Below, piece after piece: positions 26,269 to 34,883 of a DNA stretch of 64,000 bases; the first letter of the stretch is position 1, and each line of letters starts with the position of its first letter. The DNA lies in assembly GCA_039815145.1 (NCBI GenBank), contig JBCBZW010000012.1, forward strand, positions 16,605-80,604. Reading direction: 5' to 3'. Origin of the DNA: Pseudomonadota bacterium. Its GTDB lineage: Bacteria > Pseudomonadota > Gammaproteobacteria > Steroidobacterales > JBCBZW01. Made by a program: the position numbers and the translations under genes. Below the pieces are notes generated by a model. That model did not search any database. It was given only the letters and a program-made list of their open reading frames with translations, and had not been told where the DNA came from.

Positions 26269-27432
26269 ATGCAGCAGACACGTCAACGAGTCCATCGCGC
26301 ACGCCGCTCATGGGCCCTGAACGCCTTCCCGTTGCGTGCGATCGGCGCAGCGGTGGTGGGCGTGATGTGGGTGACCGGTGCGTCGGCACAGCCGGGGAGC
26401 GGCGCAGCGACACCCGTCATCGCGGCCGACGTGGAGCGCGCACCGACCGCCGCTGAGGTGCCCCTCACGGGCACGGTGCTGGCCCGTCGCGTCTCGCAGA
26501 TCTCCGCCGAGCTGGCCGGCTACGTCGCCTCCCTCGCCGTCGACGTCGGCGACGAAGTGGCCGCCGGCGATGCGATCGCCCAGCTCGACGCCACGATTGC
26601 CCTGACCAATCTGCAGGCCGCCCAAGCCACGGTCGCCCAGTCTGAAACGGCCCTTGCCGATGCCGAACGGCGCCGCGATGAAGCGCGCGAGTTGCTGGCT
26701 AAGAGCAACGTGGCCGAGAGCCAGTACGAGTCCCTCGTCGCCGAGGTGGACCAGGCCGGCGCCGTCCTCGCCCGCAACCAGGCGGCCCTCGCCCTGCGCG
26801 AAGCGCTGCTCTCGCGCCATCGCATCGCGGCGCCCTTTGCCGGCGTGGTCGCCACGCGCAGCACGGAGGCCGGCGAGTGGCTGCAGCCGGGCGCGACGGT
26901 GGTGGAGCTGCAGGAGTTGGACGTGGTGCGGGTCCGCGTGGACGTACCGCAGGCCCTGTACCCGCGCGTGGCCGTCGGCACCAACGCCGAAGTCACCTTC
27001 GACGCCTACCCGAACGAGCCCTGGCGTGCCGCCGTGAGCATTCGCGTGCCGGTGGCGAGCGCGTCCAGCCGCGCCTTCCCGGTGCTGCTCGAACTCGACA
27101 ACCGGGACCGTCGCCTCACGCCGGGCATGTCCGCCCGCGTGTCCCTGCAGGTCACCGGTGAGCGCCGCGGCGAAACCCTCGCCGTGCCCCGCGACGCCGT
27201 CGCCCGCGGGCCGGACGGCGTGACGCGCGTGTGGGTCATCCGCGGGGGCAACAACGGCAATCGCACGGTGGAGCCGGTGGCCGTGCGCTTAGGGCGCAGC
27301 TTCGACGCGCTGGTGGAGATCGTCGGCGGGGATCCCCTGCAGGCCGGCGAGCAGGTGGTGATCCGCGGCAACGAGACCCTGCGCGCGGGGCAGTCCGTGC
27401 GCCTCGTCAACACGCCGTCGGGCAGCAGCTAG
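26269..27432 (+). CDS. RND efflux periplasmic adaptor (HlyD/MFP family)
   Basis: The ATG at 26269 gives 387 aa with a hydrophobic N-terminus (FPLRAIGAAVVGVMWVTGAS). There follow a first lipoyl half (VASLAVDVGDEVAAGDAIAQ), a coiled-coil hairpin (about 105-170), the second lipoyl half with IAAPFAGVVATRSTEAGEWL, and the beta-barrel and membrane-proximal parts. It links the inner-membrane pump encoded 43 bp downstream to an outer-membrane channel, which is not in the window. The frame is open further upstream but overlaps the peptidase gene end. Confidence 0.9.
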   Translation: MQQTRQRVHRARRSWALNAFPLRAIGAAVVGVMWVTGASAQPGSGAATPVIAADVERAPTAAEVPLTGTVLARRVSQISAELAGYVASLAVDVGDEVAAGDAIAQLDATIALTNLQAAQATVAQSETALADAERRRDEARELLAKSNVAESQYESLVAEVDQAGAVLARNQAALALREALLSRHRIAAPFAGVVATRSTEAGEWLQPGATVVELQELDVVRVRVDVPQALYPRVAVGTNAEVTFDAYPNEPWRAAVSIRVPVASASSRAFPVLLELDNRDRRLTPGMSARVSLQVTGERRGETLAVPRDAVARGPDGVTRVWVIRGGNNGNRTVEPVAVRLGRSFDALVEIVGGDPLQAGEQVVIRGNETLRAGQSVRLVNTPSGSS

Positions 27433-27475
27433 CACAGCTAATCGTTCGACTAACCGGCCAGGAGGGTCGCCGCTC

Positions 27476-30400
27476 GTGTTCCAGTTTCTCCTGCGCAACC
27501 CCATCCTGGTGGCGGTCGGCACACTCCTCGCCTGCCTGTTCGGTGTGCTCGCCCTGGTGCGGGTGCCGATCCAGCTGATCCCCGACCTCGACGTGCGCGT
27601 CATCTCCATCGTCACCGGCTGGCCCGGCGCGACGCCCCAGGACGTGGAGCGCGAGATCCTCATCGAGCAGGAGGACTACCTGCGCGGCATCACGGGCATC
27701 GAGCGCATGATCTCCCGCGCCTCCATGGGCCGCGCCGAGATCGAACTCGAACTCGCCCGCGGCACGGACCTCAACGAGGCCCTGATCCAGGTCAACAACA
27801 GCCTCTCCCAGGTGCCGTCTTACCCCGAGAACGTGGACGAGCCGCGCATCGTCGCCGACGCCTACTCCAACAGCCCCTTCATCTTCGTCGGCATCACCAC
27901 CCTGCCGGGCAACCCCTTCGGCCTCGACCTCTACTCCATGCGCGACTACCTCGACGACAACGTGCGCCCGCGCCTGGAGCGCGTGGCCGGCGTCGCCGAG
28001 GCCGAGCTGCGCGGCGGCGCCGAGCGCCAGATCCACATCCGCGTCGATCCCGCCCGCCTGGCCGAGCGCGGCATCAGCCTCGCCGCCCTGCGCACGGCAA
28101 TCCGCAACCGCAACCGCGACACCTCCGGCGGCGACCTCGACGCCGGCAAGGCACGCTACCTGATCCGCACGATAGGTCGCTTCGAGACCCTGAACGACAT
28201 CGAGGACATGATCGTCGCCCAGCGCAACGGCGCCCCGGTCTACCTGCGCGACGTGGCCACCGTCTCCCTCGACCAGTCCGAGCTGCGCTACGTCAACCGC
28301 GTCGACACCCTGCCCGTGCTCAGCATGGCCGTGCGCCGCATCCCCGGCGCCAACGTGGTGGGCGTGCGCAACGCCGTGCGCGACCAGCTCGAGCGCCTCA
28401 ACGAGGGCTACCTCGGCAGCATCGGCCTGCAGGCGCGCATCGTCACCGAGGATGCGCGCTACGTGGAGGACGCGGTGGTGAACGTGCGCAGCAACCTCGC
28501 CCTCGGCGGCGTGCTGGCGACGCTCGTGTTGTTCGTCTTCCTGCGCTCGATCGGCGCGACGCTGGTCGGCGCCATCGGCATCCCCGTGTGTACCCTGGCC
28601 GCCTTCATCGGTCTGCTGCTCACAGGCCGCACGGTGAACGTGATCTCTCTGGCCGGCGTGGCCTTCGCCATCGGCATGACCCTCGACAACTCCATCGTGG
28701 TGCTGGAGAACATCGCCCGCCACCTGTCGCGGGGGCAGGATCGCCTGCAGGCCGTGCTGGAGGGGGTGAGCGAGGTGTGGCGCGCCGTCCTCGCCTCCAC
28801 CCTCACCACGGTGTTCGTGTTCCTGCCGGTGCTGTTCATCCGCGAGGAGGCGGGGCAGCTCTACTCGGACATTGCCGTCGCCATCTCCAGCTCCATCCTC
28901 ATGTCGATGCTGGTGGCCATCGCCGTCGTGCCGTCCGCCGCCAAGGCGCTCAGCTTCCGCCCGACGCAAGCGCCCGACGATGCGGGCGAAGGGCGCACGA
29001 AGGGGCTCACGGCCATGGTGTTGGCCAACGCGCGCTGGGTCGCCGACCGCCCCATGCGTCAGCTAACGCTGGTGATCGCCCTGCTTGCCACCACCGGCGC
29101 GGTGCTCGCCTTCCTCACGCCCCAGGCCGAGTACCTGCCCGAGGGCGAGGAGAAGAAGGCCTTCGCGCGCCTCTTCCCGCCGCCCGGCACCAACCTCGAA
29201 GAGATCCGCGCGGTGATGGACGAGATCGGCGATGAGCTCAAACCGCACCTGGGCCGCGACCCCGGCGAGTTCGATCGCGGCGAGATGGACTACCCGGCGA
29301 TGGACTACATGTTCCAGTTCGCCCGCCAGACCGGCGTCACCTTCGTCATCGAAACCACCCGCCGCCAGGACATGGGCGCCCTGATCGAGAAGCTCACGGC
29401 GCGCTTCGAGCAGGTGCCGGGCATGAACGGCTTCGTCAGCCGCGGCTCGATCTTCGCCGGCAACGAGGGCGGCACGCGCAGCATCAACGTCGACATCACG
29501 GGCCCCGATCTCGCCGGCCTCTACGACGCGGCCCTCGCCTTGTTCAACGGCGCCAAGAATGAGTTCCGCCAGCCACAGGTGCGCGCCGAACCCTCAGGGC
29601 TCACGCTGGGCCAACCGGTGCTGGAAGTGCACCCGGACTGGACCCGCGCCGCGGAGCTCGGCTTCAGCGCGCCCGAACTCGGCTACGCCGTGTGGGCGCT
29701 CACGGACGGCGCCTTCGTCGACGAGTTCTTCCTCGACGACGACAAGATCGACATGTACCTCTACGGCACCCAGGGCACGGTGCGCCAACCCCAGGACCTC
29801 GCCGACATCCTCGTGTTCGCCCCCGTGGGCGCCGTGGTGCCCTTGAACGCCATCGCCCAGGTGCGCGAGACGCGCAGCACCGACGTGATCCGCCGCGTGG
29901 ACGGCTTCCGCACGGTCACGGTGTCGATCGTGCCGCCGCGGGAGGTGCCGCTGGAGGGTGCCGTCGCGCGCGTAGAGGAAAAGCTGATCCCCGCCTTGCG
30001 GGCCGAAGGGCTCATCGCCAGCAACGTGGACATGCGCCTCTCCGGCGCCAGCGATCGCCTCGCCGCCACCCAGCGTGCCCTCGCCAGCAACTTCGCCATC
30101 TCCGCCCTGATCGCCTACCTGCTGCTGGTGGCTATCCTGCGCCACTGGGGCTTCCCCCTGGTGATCATGCTGGTGGTGCCGATCGGCATCTCCGGCGGCA
30201 TCGTCGGGCTCTGGCTATTGAATCAATTCGGTGCCGCGCTGCCGCTCGTGGGGCTGGAGGGCTTCGCTCAGCCCTTCGACATGATCACCATGCTCGGCTT
30301 CCTGATCCTCATGGGCACGGTGGTCAACAACCCCATCCTCATCGTGGAGAAGACCATGAGCGGGGTGCAATCGGGGCTCGCGCCACGCCAAGCGATCCTC

Positions 30401-30697
30401 GAGGCCACGCACTCGCGCCTGCGCGCCGTGATGATGTCGACGATCACCACCGTGATCGGCATCTCACCGCTGGTGTTCATCCCCGGCGCCGGTTCGGAGC
30501 TCTACCGCGGCGTGGGCGCCGTGGTGCTCTTCGGCCTGCTGTCCTCGGCCGTGATCACGCTGTTCTTCCTGCCCGCGGTGCTCGGGCTCGTGTACGGCGT
30601 CGCGGGTCGCTTGCGCCCCGCCGCGGCGGGGGCGGCGGTGCCTAGCCCAGGTAGCGGCGCCGCCTGGTCGCCGGCAGATCCGCCAGCGAAACACTGA
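27476..30697 (+). CDS. RND-family inner-membrane efflux transporter
   Basis: The 1073-aa protein starts with GTG, has the first helix FLLRNPILVAVGTLLACLFG and the RND repeat of two six-helix halves with large periplasmic loops. The TM4 motif is AIGMTLDNSIVVLENI: D404 is kept but the second Asp of AcrB's proton relay is Asn (N405), as in some subfamilies. Together with the adaptor upstream it forms a pump; the substrate is unknown. Its last 56 bp overlap the convergent olsF gene. Confidence 0.92.
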   Translation: MFQFLLRNPILVAVGTLLACLFGVLALVRVPIQLIPDLDVRVISIVTGWPGATPQDVEREILIEQEDYLRGITGIERMISRASMGRAEIELELARGTDLNEALIQVNNSLSQVPSYPENVDEPRIVADAYSNSPFIFVGITTLPGNPFGLDLYSMRDYLDDNVRPRLERVAGVAEAELRGGAERQIHIRVDPARLAERGISLAALRTAIRNRNRDTSGGDLDAGKARYLIRTIGRFETLNDIEDMIVAQRNGAPVYLRDVATVSLDQSELRYVNRVDTLPVLSMAVRRIPGANVVGVRNAVRDQLERLNEGYLGSIGLQARIVTEDARYVEDAVVNVRSNLALGGVLATLVLFVFLRSIGATLVGAIGIPVCTLAAFIGLLLTGRTVNVISLAGVAFAIGMTLDNSIVVLENIARHLSRGQDRLQAVLEGVSEVWRAVLASTLTTVFVFLPVLFIREEAGQLYSDIAVAISSSILMSMLVAIAVVPSAAKALSFRPTQAPDDAGEGRTKGLTAMVLANARWVADRPMRQLTLVIALLATTGAVLAFLTPQAEYLPEGEEKKAFARLFPPPGTNLEEIRAVMDEIGDELKPHLGRDPGEFDRGEMDYPAMDYMFQFARQTGVTFVIETTRRQDMGALIEKLTARFEQVPGMNGFVSRGSIFAGNEGGTRSINVDITGPDLAGLYDAALALFNGAKNEFRQPQVRAEPSGLTLGQPVLEVHPDWTRAAELGFSAPELGYAVWALTDGAFVDEFFLDDDKIDMYLYGTQGTVRQPQDLADILVFAPVGAVVPLNAIAQVRETRSTDVIRRVDGFRTVTVSIVPPREVPLEGAVARVEEKLIPALRAEGLIASNVDMRLSGASDRLAATQRALASNFAISALIAYLLLVAILRHWGFPLVIMLVVPIGISGGIVGLWLLNQFGAALPLVGLEGFAQPFDMITMLGFLILMGTVVNNPILIVEKTMSGVQSGLAPRQAILEATHSRLRAVMMSTITTVIGISPLVFIPGAGSELYRGVGAVVLFGLLSSAVITLFFLPAVLGLVYGVAGRLRPAAAGAAVPSPGSGAAWSPADPPAKH

Positions 30698-32354
30698 GCA
30701 GCAGGCCCGGTGTCGCCGCGAAGGTCTCGTCCACGGCCACGGCGTGGAAGCGGGCATTCAGGGCCACGTAGTGGCGCAGCAGCACCGGCACGCCCTTGCC
30801 GTCCGGTTCGCGGGCGGCGATGAGGGCGTTCAGCGTGGTGAGGTCCAGCGGGTGCTCGCGGCGGAACTGATGCCATTCCGGCGGCAGCACGTTCGCCAGG
30901 GGCACGCGAGCGGACACCCCCTCCGGCGCATCGATCAGCACATCACACATCATGGCGATCGAGACCGGATCGTACCGACGGGTCAGTGACACCGTGCCGT
31001 ACATGAGCTCGTAGCGAGGGTGGGCCTTGAGGTAGCCGCCGATGCCACGCCAGAGCAGGTCCAGCGCGTAGCGACTGCGCTGGAACTCGGGCACCACGAA
31101 GGAGCGGCCGAGTTCGATCGCCGGTGCCCGCGAGGCGATGAAGGTGTCATCGAAGGCAAATACGCGACTTAGGTACGTCCCGCCGTCCGCAGCCAGGGTC
31201 TCGCGGCAAGCGATACGATAGGCGCCGACCAGGGCCTGGGCCTTCGTGTTCCAGCAGAACAGATGCGTCACGCGGTCATCGAAGTGATCCGTATCGACCG
31301 GCTCACCGCTGCCCTCGTCTTCGATGCGATAGGTGCGCTCGCGCTCACGGGTGATCTGCGCCACCAGCGTCGGCAGCTGCGCCGCGCGGCCGTAGGCGAC
31401 GATGCAATCGTGCGCCTTCAGCAGACGCTGGTCGGCCGGCAGCGCGGCGATCTCCCGCTCGATCGCGGTCGGCGATTGTCCAGGTGCCAAAGGCGCTTCC
31501 TTTACCGCTGCAGGCCCAGGGCAGCTTGGCGCGGCGAGGGCCGCGCTCTCCACCTGCAGGTAATGCGTGAGCCCGGCGCCGTCGAGGCGATCGAGGTCGC
31601 GCGCTGCGATCGGCTGGCCCGCGCGCAGCTCGATGGTCTGCCCGGCCTTGTTCATCAACTCCCGTGCGAGCATCAGCAGGCGGAAGCGATACCAGAGGCT
31701 GCCGAGGCCGTAGAAGAGCCGGCTGTTCTTGCCCATGAAGCGCATGGGCAGCACCTGCGCATCGGTACGGCGCGCCAGACGGCCCAGGGCGGTGTTCCAC
31801 GAACTGTCCGCGATGTAGCCAAGTTCTGGTTGGTAGAAGGAGGTGCGACCGGCCGGAAATATGAGCAGCAGGCCACCGTCGTTGAGGTGATCGAGGCAGG
31901 CGCGCAGACCCTTGCGGTTGGCGGGATCGCCGGGCGCGAGGGGGTTCACGTAGATGGAGAGGGGCGCGAGCTCGGAGAACACGCGCAGCGCCGTGTTCGC
32001 CATGATCTTCACGTCCGGGCGCAGGGCCGTGAGCAGTCGCACCAGCACCAGCCCCTCGATGCCGCCGTGGGGATGGTTGGAGGCCACGATCACCGGGCCC
32101 TCGCGCGGCACGCGCTGAGCGAGCCCATCGCCGCCCTCGATCGTCACGCCGAGCGCATCGAGGGCCCGATCCGCAAAGGTGGTGGGCGACAAGCCGTAGA
32201 GGCGATGATCCTGACAGAAGCGGTCGATGGCCTGGATACCCAACAGGCGATCCAGCACCGGCGCGAAGGTGCTCAGGCGTCGACCGAGCTGCGTCGAACG
32301 GTTGGCCACGGTGCGCACGGAGATGCGCTGGGGCAGATGGGCGTTGGCGCTCAT
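30642..32354 (-). CDS. olsF: Bifunctional ornithine-lipid synthase OlsF-type acyltransferase
   Basis: The 570-aa protein fuses two acyltransferases. Residues about 55-270 are a PlsC-like domain with ASNHPHGGIEG (93-98 is the HX4D-box equivalent) and IFPAGRTSF. Residues about 310-540 are a GNAT-like N-acyltransferase with ELGRSFVVPEFQRSRYALDL and LMYGTVSLTRRYDP. In OlsF the C-terminal part N-acylates ornithine and the N-terminal part adds the second acyl chain. Ornithine lipids replace phospholipids under phosphate shortage. The gene overlaps the small membrane protein gene upstream by 4 bp and the RND gene by 56 bp. Confidence 0.85.
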   Translation of the reverse strand: MSANAHLPQRISVRTVANRSTQLGRRLSTFAPVLDRLLGIQAIDRFCQDHRLYGLSPTTFADRALDALGVTIEGGDGLAQRVPREGPVIVASNHPHGGIEGLVLVRLLTALRPDVKIMANTALRVFSELAPLSIYVNPLAPGDPANRKGLRACLDHLNDGGLLLIFPAGRTSFYQPELGYIADSSWNTALGRLARRTDAQVLPMRFMGKNSRLFYGLGSLWYRFRLLMLARELMNKAGQTIELRAGQPIAARDLDRLDGAGLTHYLQVESAALAAPSCPGPAAVKEAPLAPGQSPTAIEREIAALPADQRLLKAHDCIVAYGRAAQLPTLVAQITRERERTYRIEDEGSGEPVDTDHFDDRVTHLFCWNTKAQALVGAYRIACRETLAADGGTYLSRVFAFDDTFIASRAPAIELGRSFVVPEFQRSRYALDLLWRGIGGYLKAHPRYELMYGTVSLTRRYDPVSIAMMCDVLIDAPEGVSARVPLANVLPPEWHQFRREHPLDLTTLNALIAAREPDGKGVPVLLRHYVALNARFHAVAVDETFAATPGLLLSVSLADLPATRRRRYLG

Positions 32355-32773
32355 GACATCTCACCCGCCGCCGCCGTCTCTTCGCACTCGCGGTCGCCGC
32401 GAGACAGGGCCATGGCGTAGGCCACCGCGTAGGCGGAGCCGAAGATCCAACTCGGCAACACCGTCAGCCAGAGTTCGGCGGTGCCGGCGAGCAGGTGGAT
32501 GCCCACGGAAGAGACGACGAGCAAGACCACGCTCCCAATCACGCAGCGGGCGAAGCGCACGCGCCGCGGCTGGCGCCCGCGGTAGAGCAGCTCCACCACG
32601 GAGGTGAGCGCGAGCGTCACCGACGCGCTGTAGGCCCCCTGCGTGAGGGCGGCCATCAGCTGAGCGCTGGGGGAGTGCATGCGGTTCGCCCACCAGGCCC
32701 AGGCGGCGTAGAAAGTGAAGGCGACGGCGGCCGCGACGAGCGAGCGCACAATGGGGGAGTGCTGCAACTGCAC
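32351..32773 (-). CDS. Small membrane protein of unknown function, upstream of olsF
   Basis: The protein has four hydrophobic segments, for example SLVAAAVAFTFYAAWAWW, SVTLALTSVVELLYRG, CVIGSVVLLVVSSVGIHLL and IFGSAYAVAYAMALS. I propose the GTG at 32773 (140 aa); the frame is open to 32908, but the extra codons are Arg-rich and unlike a leader. Its end overlaps the olsF ATG (TCAT), so the two are probably translated together. I cannot name a family. Confidence 0.6.
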   Translation of the reverse strand: MQLQHSPIVRSLVAAAVAFTFYAAWAWWANRMHSPSAQLMAALTQGAYSASVTLALTSVVELLYRGRQPRRVRFARCVIGSVVLLVVSSVGIHLLAGTAELWLTVLPSWIFGSAYAVAYAMALSRGDRECEETAAAGEMS

Positions 32774-33106
32774 GATGTTCGATTCACACCTTGGCGGCTG
32801 GCGAAGCGTGGCGCGGCGGCTGGCCGCTGCGGACACTAGCCCGACACGCATTGGATCGCTACCCCCTGGAGTCGTTCCAAGCACGTGGCATTCACGTTTC
32901 CTCGGCAAACGGTGAACTCTCGAAGGCCGTGGGGGTACCTACGAGGGGCGGCCGTGCCCACACGACTTGTCAGGCCCGTGGGGCGACGTAACATCGGATT
33001 ATCGCGTTAGCTCCAGCGAGGCGTGGCGCGGTTTGCGCAGACCACGCGTGAGGGAGCCTGCCAGCCCCCAGCGCTGTAGCTCAAAGGACCCGAAGGATCA
33101 CCCGGC
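32774..33106. other. Intergenic region between divergent olsF operon and TIR operon
   Basis: I see no gene here. It should carry the promoters of both divergent units. No clear sigma-70 box or terminator stands out. Confidence 0.4.
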
Positions 33107-33982
33107 GTGAGCACCCCGACCGACGAGGCCCCCCGCCCCGACATCTTCCTGAGCTACAAGCGCGAGGAACGCCGCGAGGCCGGTCGCGTGGCGCAGGCGC
33201 TCGAGCAGGTGGGCTGGGACGTGTGGTGGGACCCGGAGCTGCGCGGCGGCGAGCGCTTCGACGACGTGATCGGCAACGCGCTCGCGCGCAGCCGCTGCGT
33301 GGTGGTGCTGTGGTCGCGGGCGGCGGTCGAGTCGCGCTACATCCGCGATGAGGCGTCCTTCGGCCTCAAGGAGCGCAAGCTCGTGCCCCTGTGCCTCGAT
33401 GATTGCGAGCTGCCGTTTCGGTTTCAGGGCTTGCACACGCTCGATTTCTCGCGCTGGTCCGGCAAGGCGGACGCGCCCGAGTTCACTCTCCTGCGACGCG
33501 ACCTCGAGGATCGTATCGGCGCGCCTGGTAGCGGCGGGGCGCACACCCAGGACCCACAGGTAGTGGACCCTCCACCACCCAAACGCCACCTAGCGTTGAT
33601 CATCGCCGGCGCGAGTGCCGCACTGCTGGCCGTGGTCATCGCCTGGGTGGGCATCGGCGGCGATACGCCGACGGGCGAATGCGTCCTACGTCTTACGGTC
33701 TCCGTCGACGGTCCGCGCACCTCACCGCGCGAGCTAGAGCCACGCGCACTGGAGGTAACCAATGATGCGGATCGTGTCCGCCCCCTATCCCTGCAGCGTG
33801 ACCCACAGACCAGTGCCCGGGTGGCCACCACCAGCTTCGACCGACGCAAGCTGACCACGTGGCGCGTCGTTTTGAGGTGGCATGACGGCACCCAATCTCA
33901 GTTTCCAGTACGCACAGGCTGCGAGAGCGGCGAGGAAGTCTCCGACGATGGACTGGCAAGACTACGCATCACCACGCTCTAG
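33107..33982 (+). CDS. TIR-domain protein with one transmembrane helix
   Basis: The GTG or ATG-like start at 33107 gives 291 aa. Residues 12-138 are a TIR domain: DIFLSYKREERREAGRVAQA, GWDVWWDPELRGGERF, CVVVLWSRAAVESRYIRDEA and LVPLCLDD. Glu82 in the RDEAS segment sits where NAD-cleaving TIR enzymes have their catalytic Glu, so enzyme activity is possible. A Pro-rich linker (154-158) and one TM helix (about 161-184) follow, then about 105 residues outside with two Cys (C192, and C near 272). The TIR domain would be cytosolic. The end overlaps the next gene by 35 bp, giving a three-gene operon. Confidence 0.85.
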   Translation: MSTPTDEAPRPDIFLSYKREERREAGRVAQALEQVGWDVWWDPELRGGERFDDVIGNALARSRCVVVLWSRAAVESRYIRDEASFGLKERKLVPLCLDDCELPFRFQGLHTLDFSRWSGKADAPEFTLLRRDLEDRIGAPGSGGAHTQDPQVVDPPPPKRHLALIIAGASAALLAVVIAWVGIGGDTPTGECVLRLTVSVDGPRTSPRELEPRALEVTNDADRVRPLSLQRDPQTSARVATTSFDRRKLTTWRVVLRWHDGTQSQFPVRTGCESGEEVSDDGLARLRITTL

Positions 33983-34883
33983 GCGCGTGCCGCCGCTAGG
34001 GAGGTTGCTCGCCACGTGCGCGTTCCTAGGCCCCTGGTTCAGCGCCCACGCCGTCGAAGCCCTGCTCGCCGGCGACCTCACCAACGCGGCCACCGGCCAA
34101 CCCGTGGTGGGCGCCACGCTCACGGTGAGCTTCGAAGACGAACGTTGGCAGGTGGCCAGCGACGAGCAAGGCCAGTTCAGCGCAAACCTAGACTTGCCCG
34201 GCGGACAACGCCTGCACATCGTGCAGATCAGCGCCGAGCACCCGAACTTCGCAGCCAAGACGCTGGAAGTGGCGATCGTGGACGGCGCGCCGGAAGAGCC
34301 GATCACGCGCCTGGACCTGTTCCCCGCCGCGCTCGCCGAGTGCTTGCTGAAGAAGGATAACCTGGTGGTGGTGGGCTTTTTTCGCTCGCCCCTCGGCGAG
34401 GACATCCCGGACCTCCCGGACCGCCTCGCGGAGGCGCTGCAGTTCGATCTGCTCACGGTAATGCAGCAACTGCACCTGCCGCCCGCCCTGCAACCCGTCT
34501 TCGCTCCTTGCCGCGATGCCAAGCCGCGGGTGGTCACCCAGGCCGGCACCCTGGCGCGTGCGCTGCGGGCCCATGCGGTGGTGCACGGAGACGTTAGCCG
34601 CAGCACTGGCGACTTCCTGGTCCGCTCCCACGTGAGCGACGCCTACGATATCGCGTCGCCCCCCATCACCACGCAGAACCCGGCGGTCGATCTGGCGAAC
34701 CCCAGCGCCGCGCAATTGAACCCCCAGACCTACGGTGCGGTGCTCATGGCGGTGGCCGCCGGCATCGCCAACCGACGTGACTGCCCCGGCGCCCGCACGG
34801 TGATCGCCGCGGCCGAAGCCCTCGGTGAAGACGTGTCCGCCCTGAGCACCCTGATGGAAGGCAACTGCGGGGCGAGCGAATGA
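33948..34883 (+). CDS. Secreted protein: carboxypeptidase-regulatory-like domain plus CsgG/TolB-like domain
   Basis: The ATG at 33948 gives 311 aa with a signal peptide (GRLLATCAFLGPWFSAHA). Residues about 38-100 match a CarboxypepD_reg-like beta sandwich (LAGDLTNAATGQPVVGATLT and SDEQGQFSANLD). Residues about 135-290 resemble the CsgG/TolB-type nucleotide-free sensor domains (NLVVVGFFRSPLGED, LLTVMQQLHLPPAL, AHAVVHGDVSRSTGDFLV). No enzyme motif is seen. It overlaps the TIR gene by 35 bp and the next by ATGA, so all three are translationally coupled. Domain calls are from pattern, not search. Confidence 0.6.
   Translation: MDWQDYASPRSRRVPPLGRLLATCAFLGPWFSAHAVEALLAGDLTNAATGQPVVGATLTVSFEDERWQVASDEQGQFSANLDLPGGQRLHIVQISAEHPNFAAKTLEVAIVDGAPEEPITRLDLFPAALAECLLKKDNLVVVGFFRSPLGEDIPDLPDRLAEALQFDLLTVMQQLHLPPALQPVFAPCRDAKPRVVTQAGTLARALRAHAVVHGDVSRSTGDFLVRSHVSDAYDIASPPITTQNPAVDLANPSAAQLNPQTYGAVLMAVAAGIANRRDCPGARTVIAAAEALGEDVSALSTLMEGNCGASE

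Noticed and set aside
27407..28969. Long open frame opposite the RND gene
   Set aside because: Antisense of a strongly conserved transporter; no recognisable domain.
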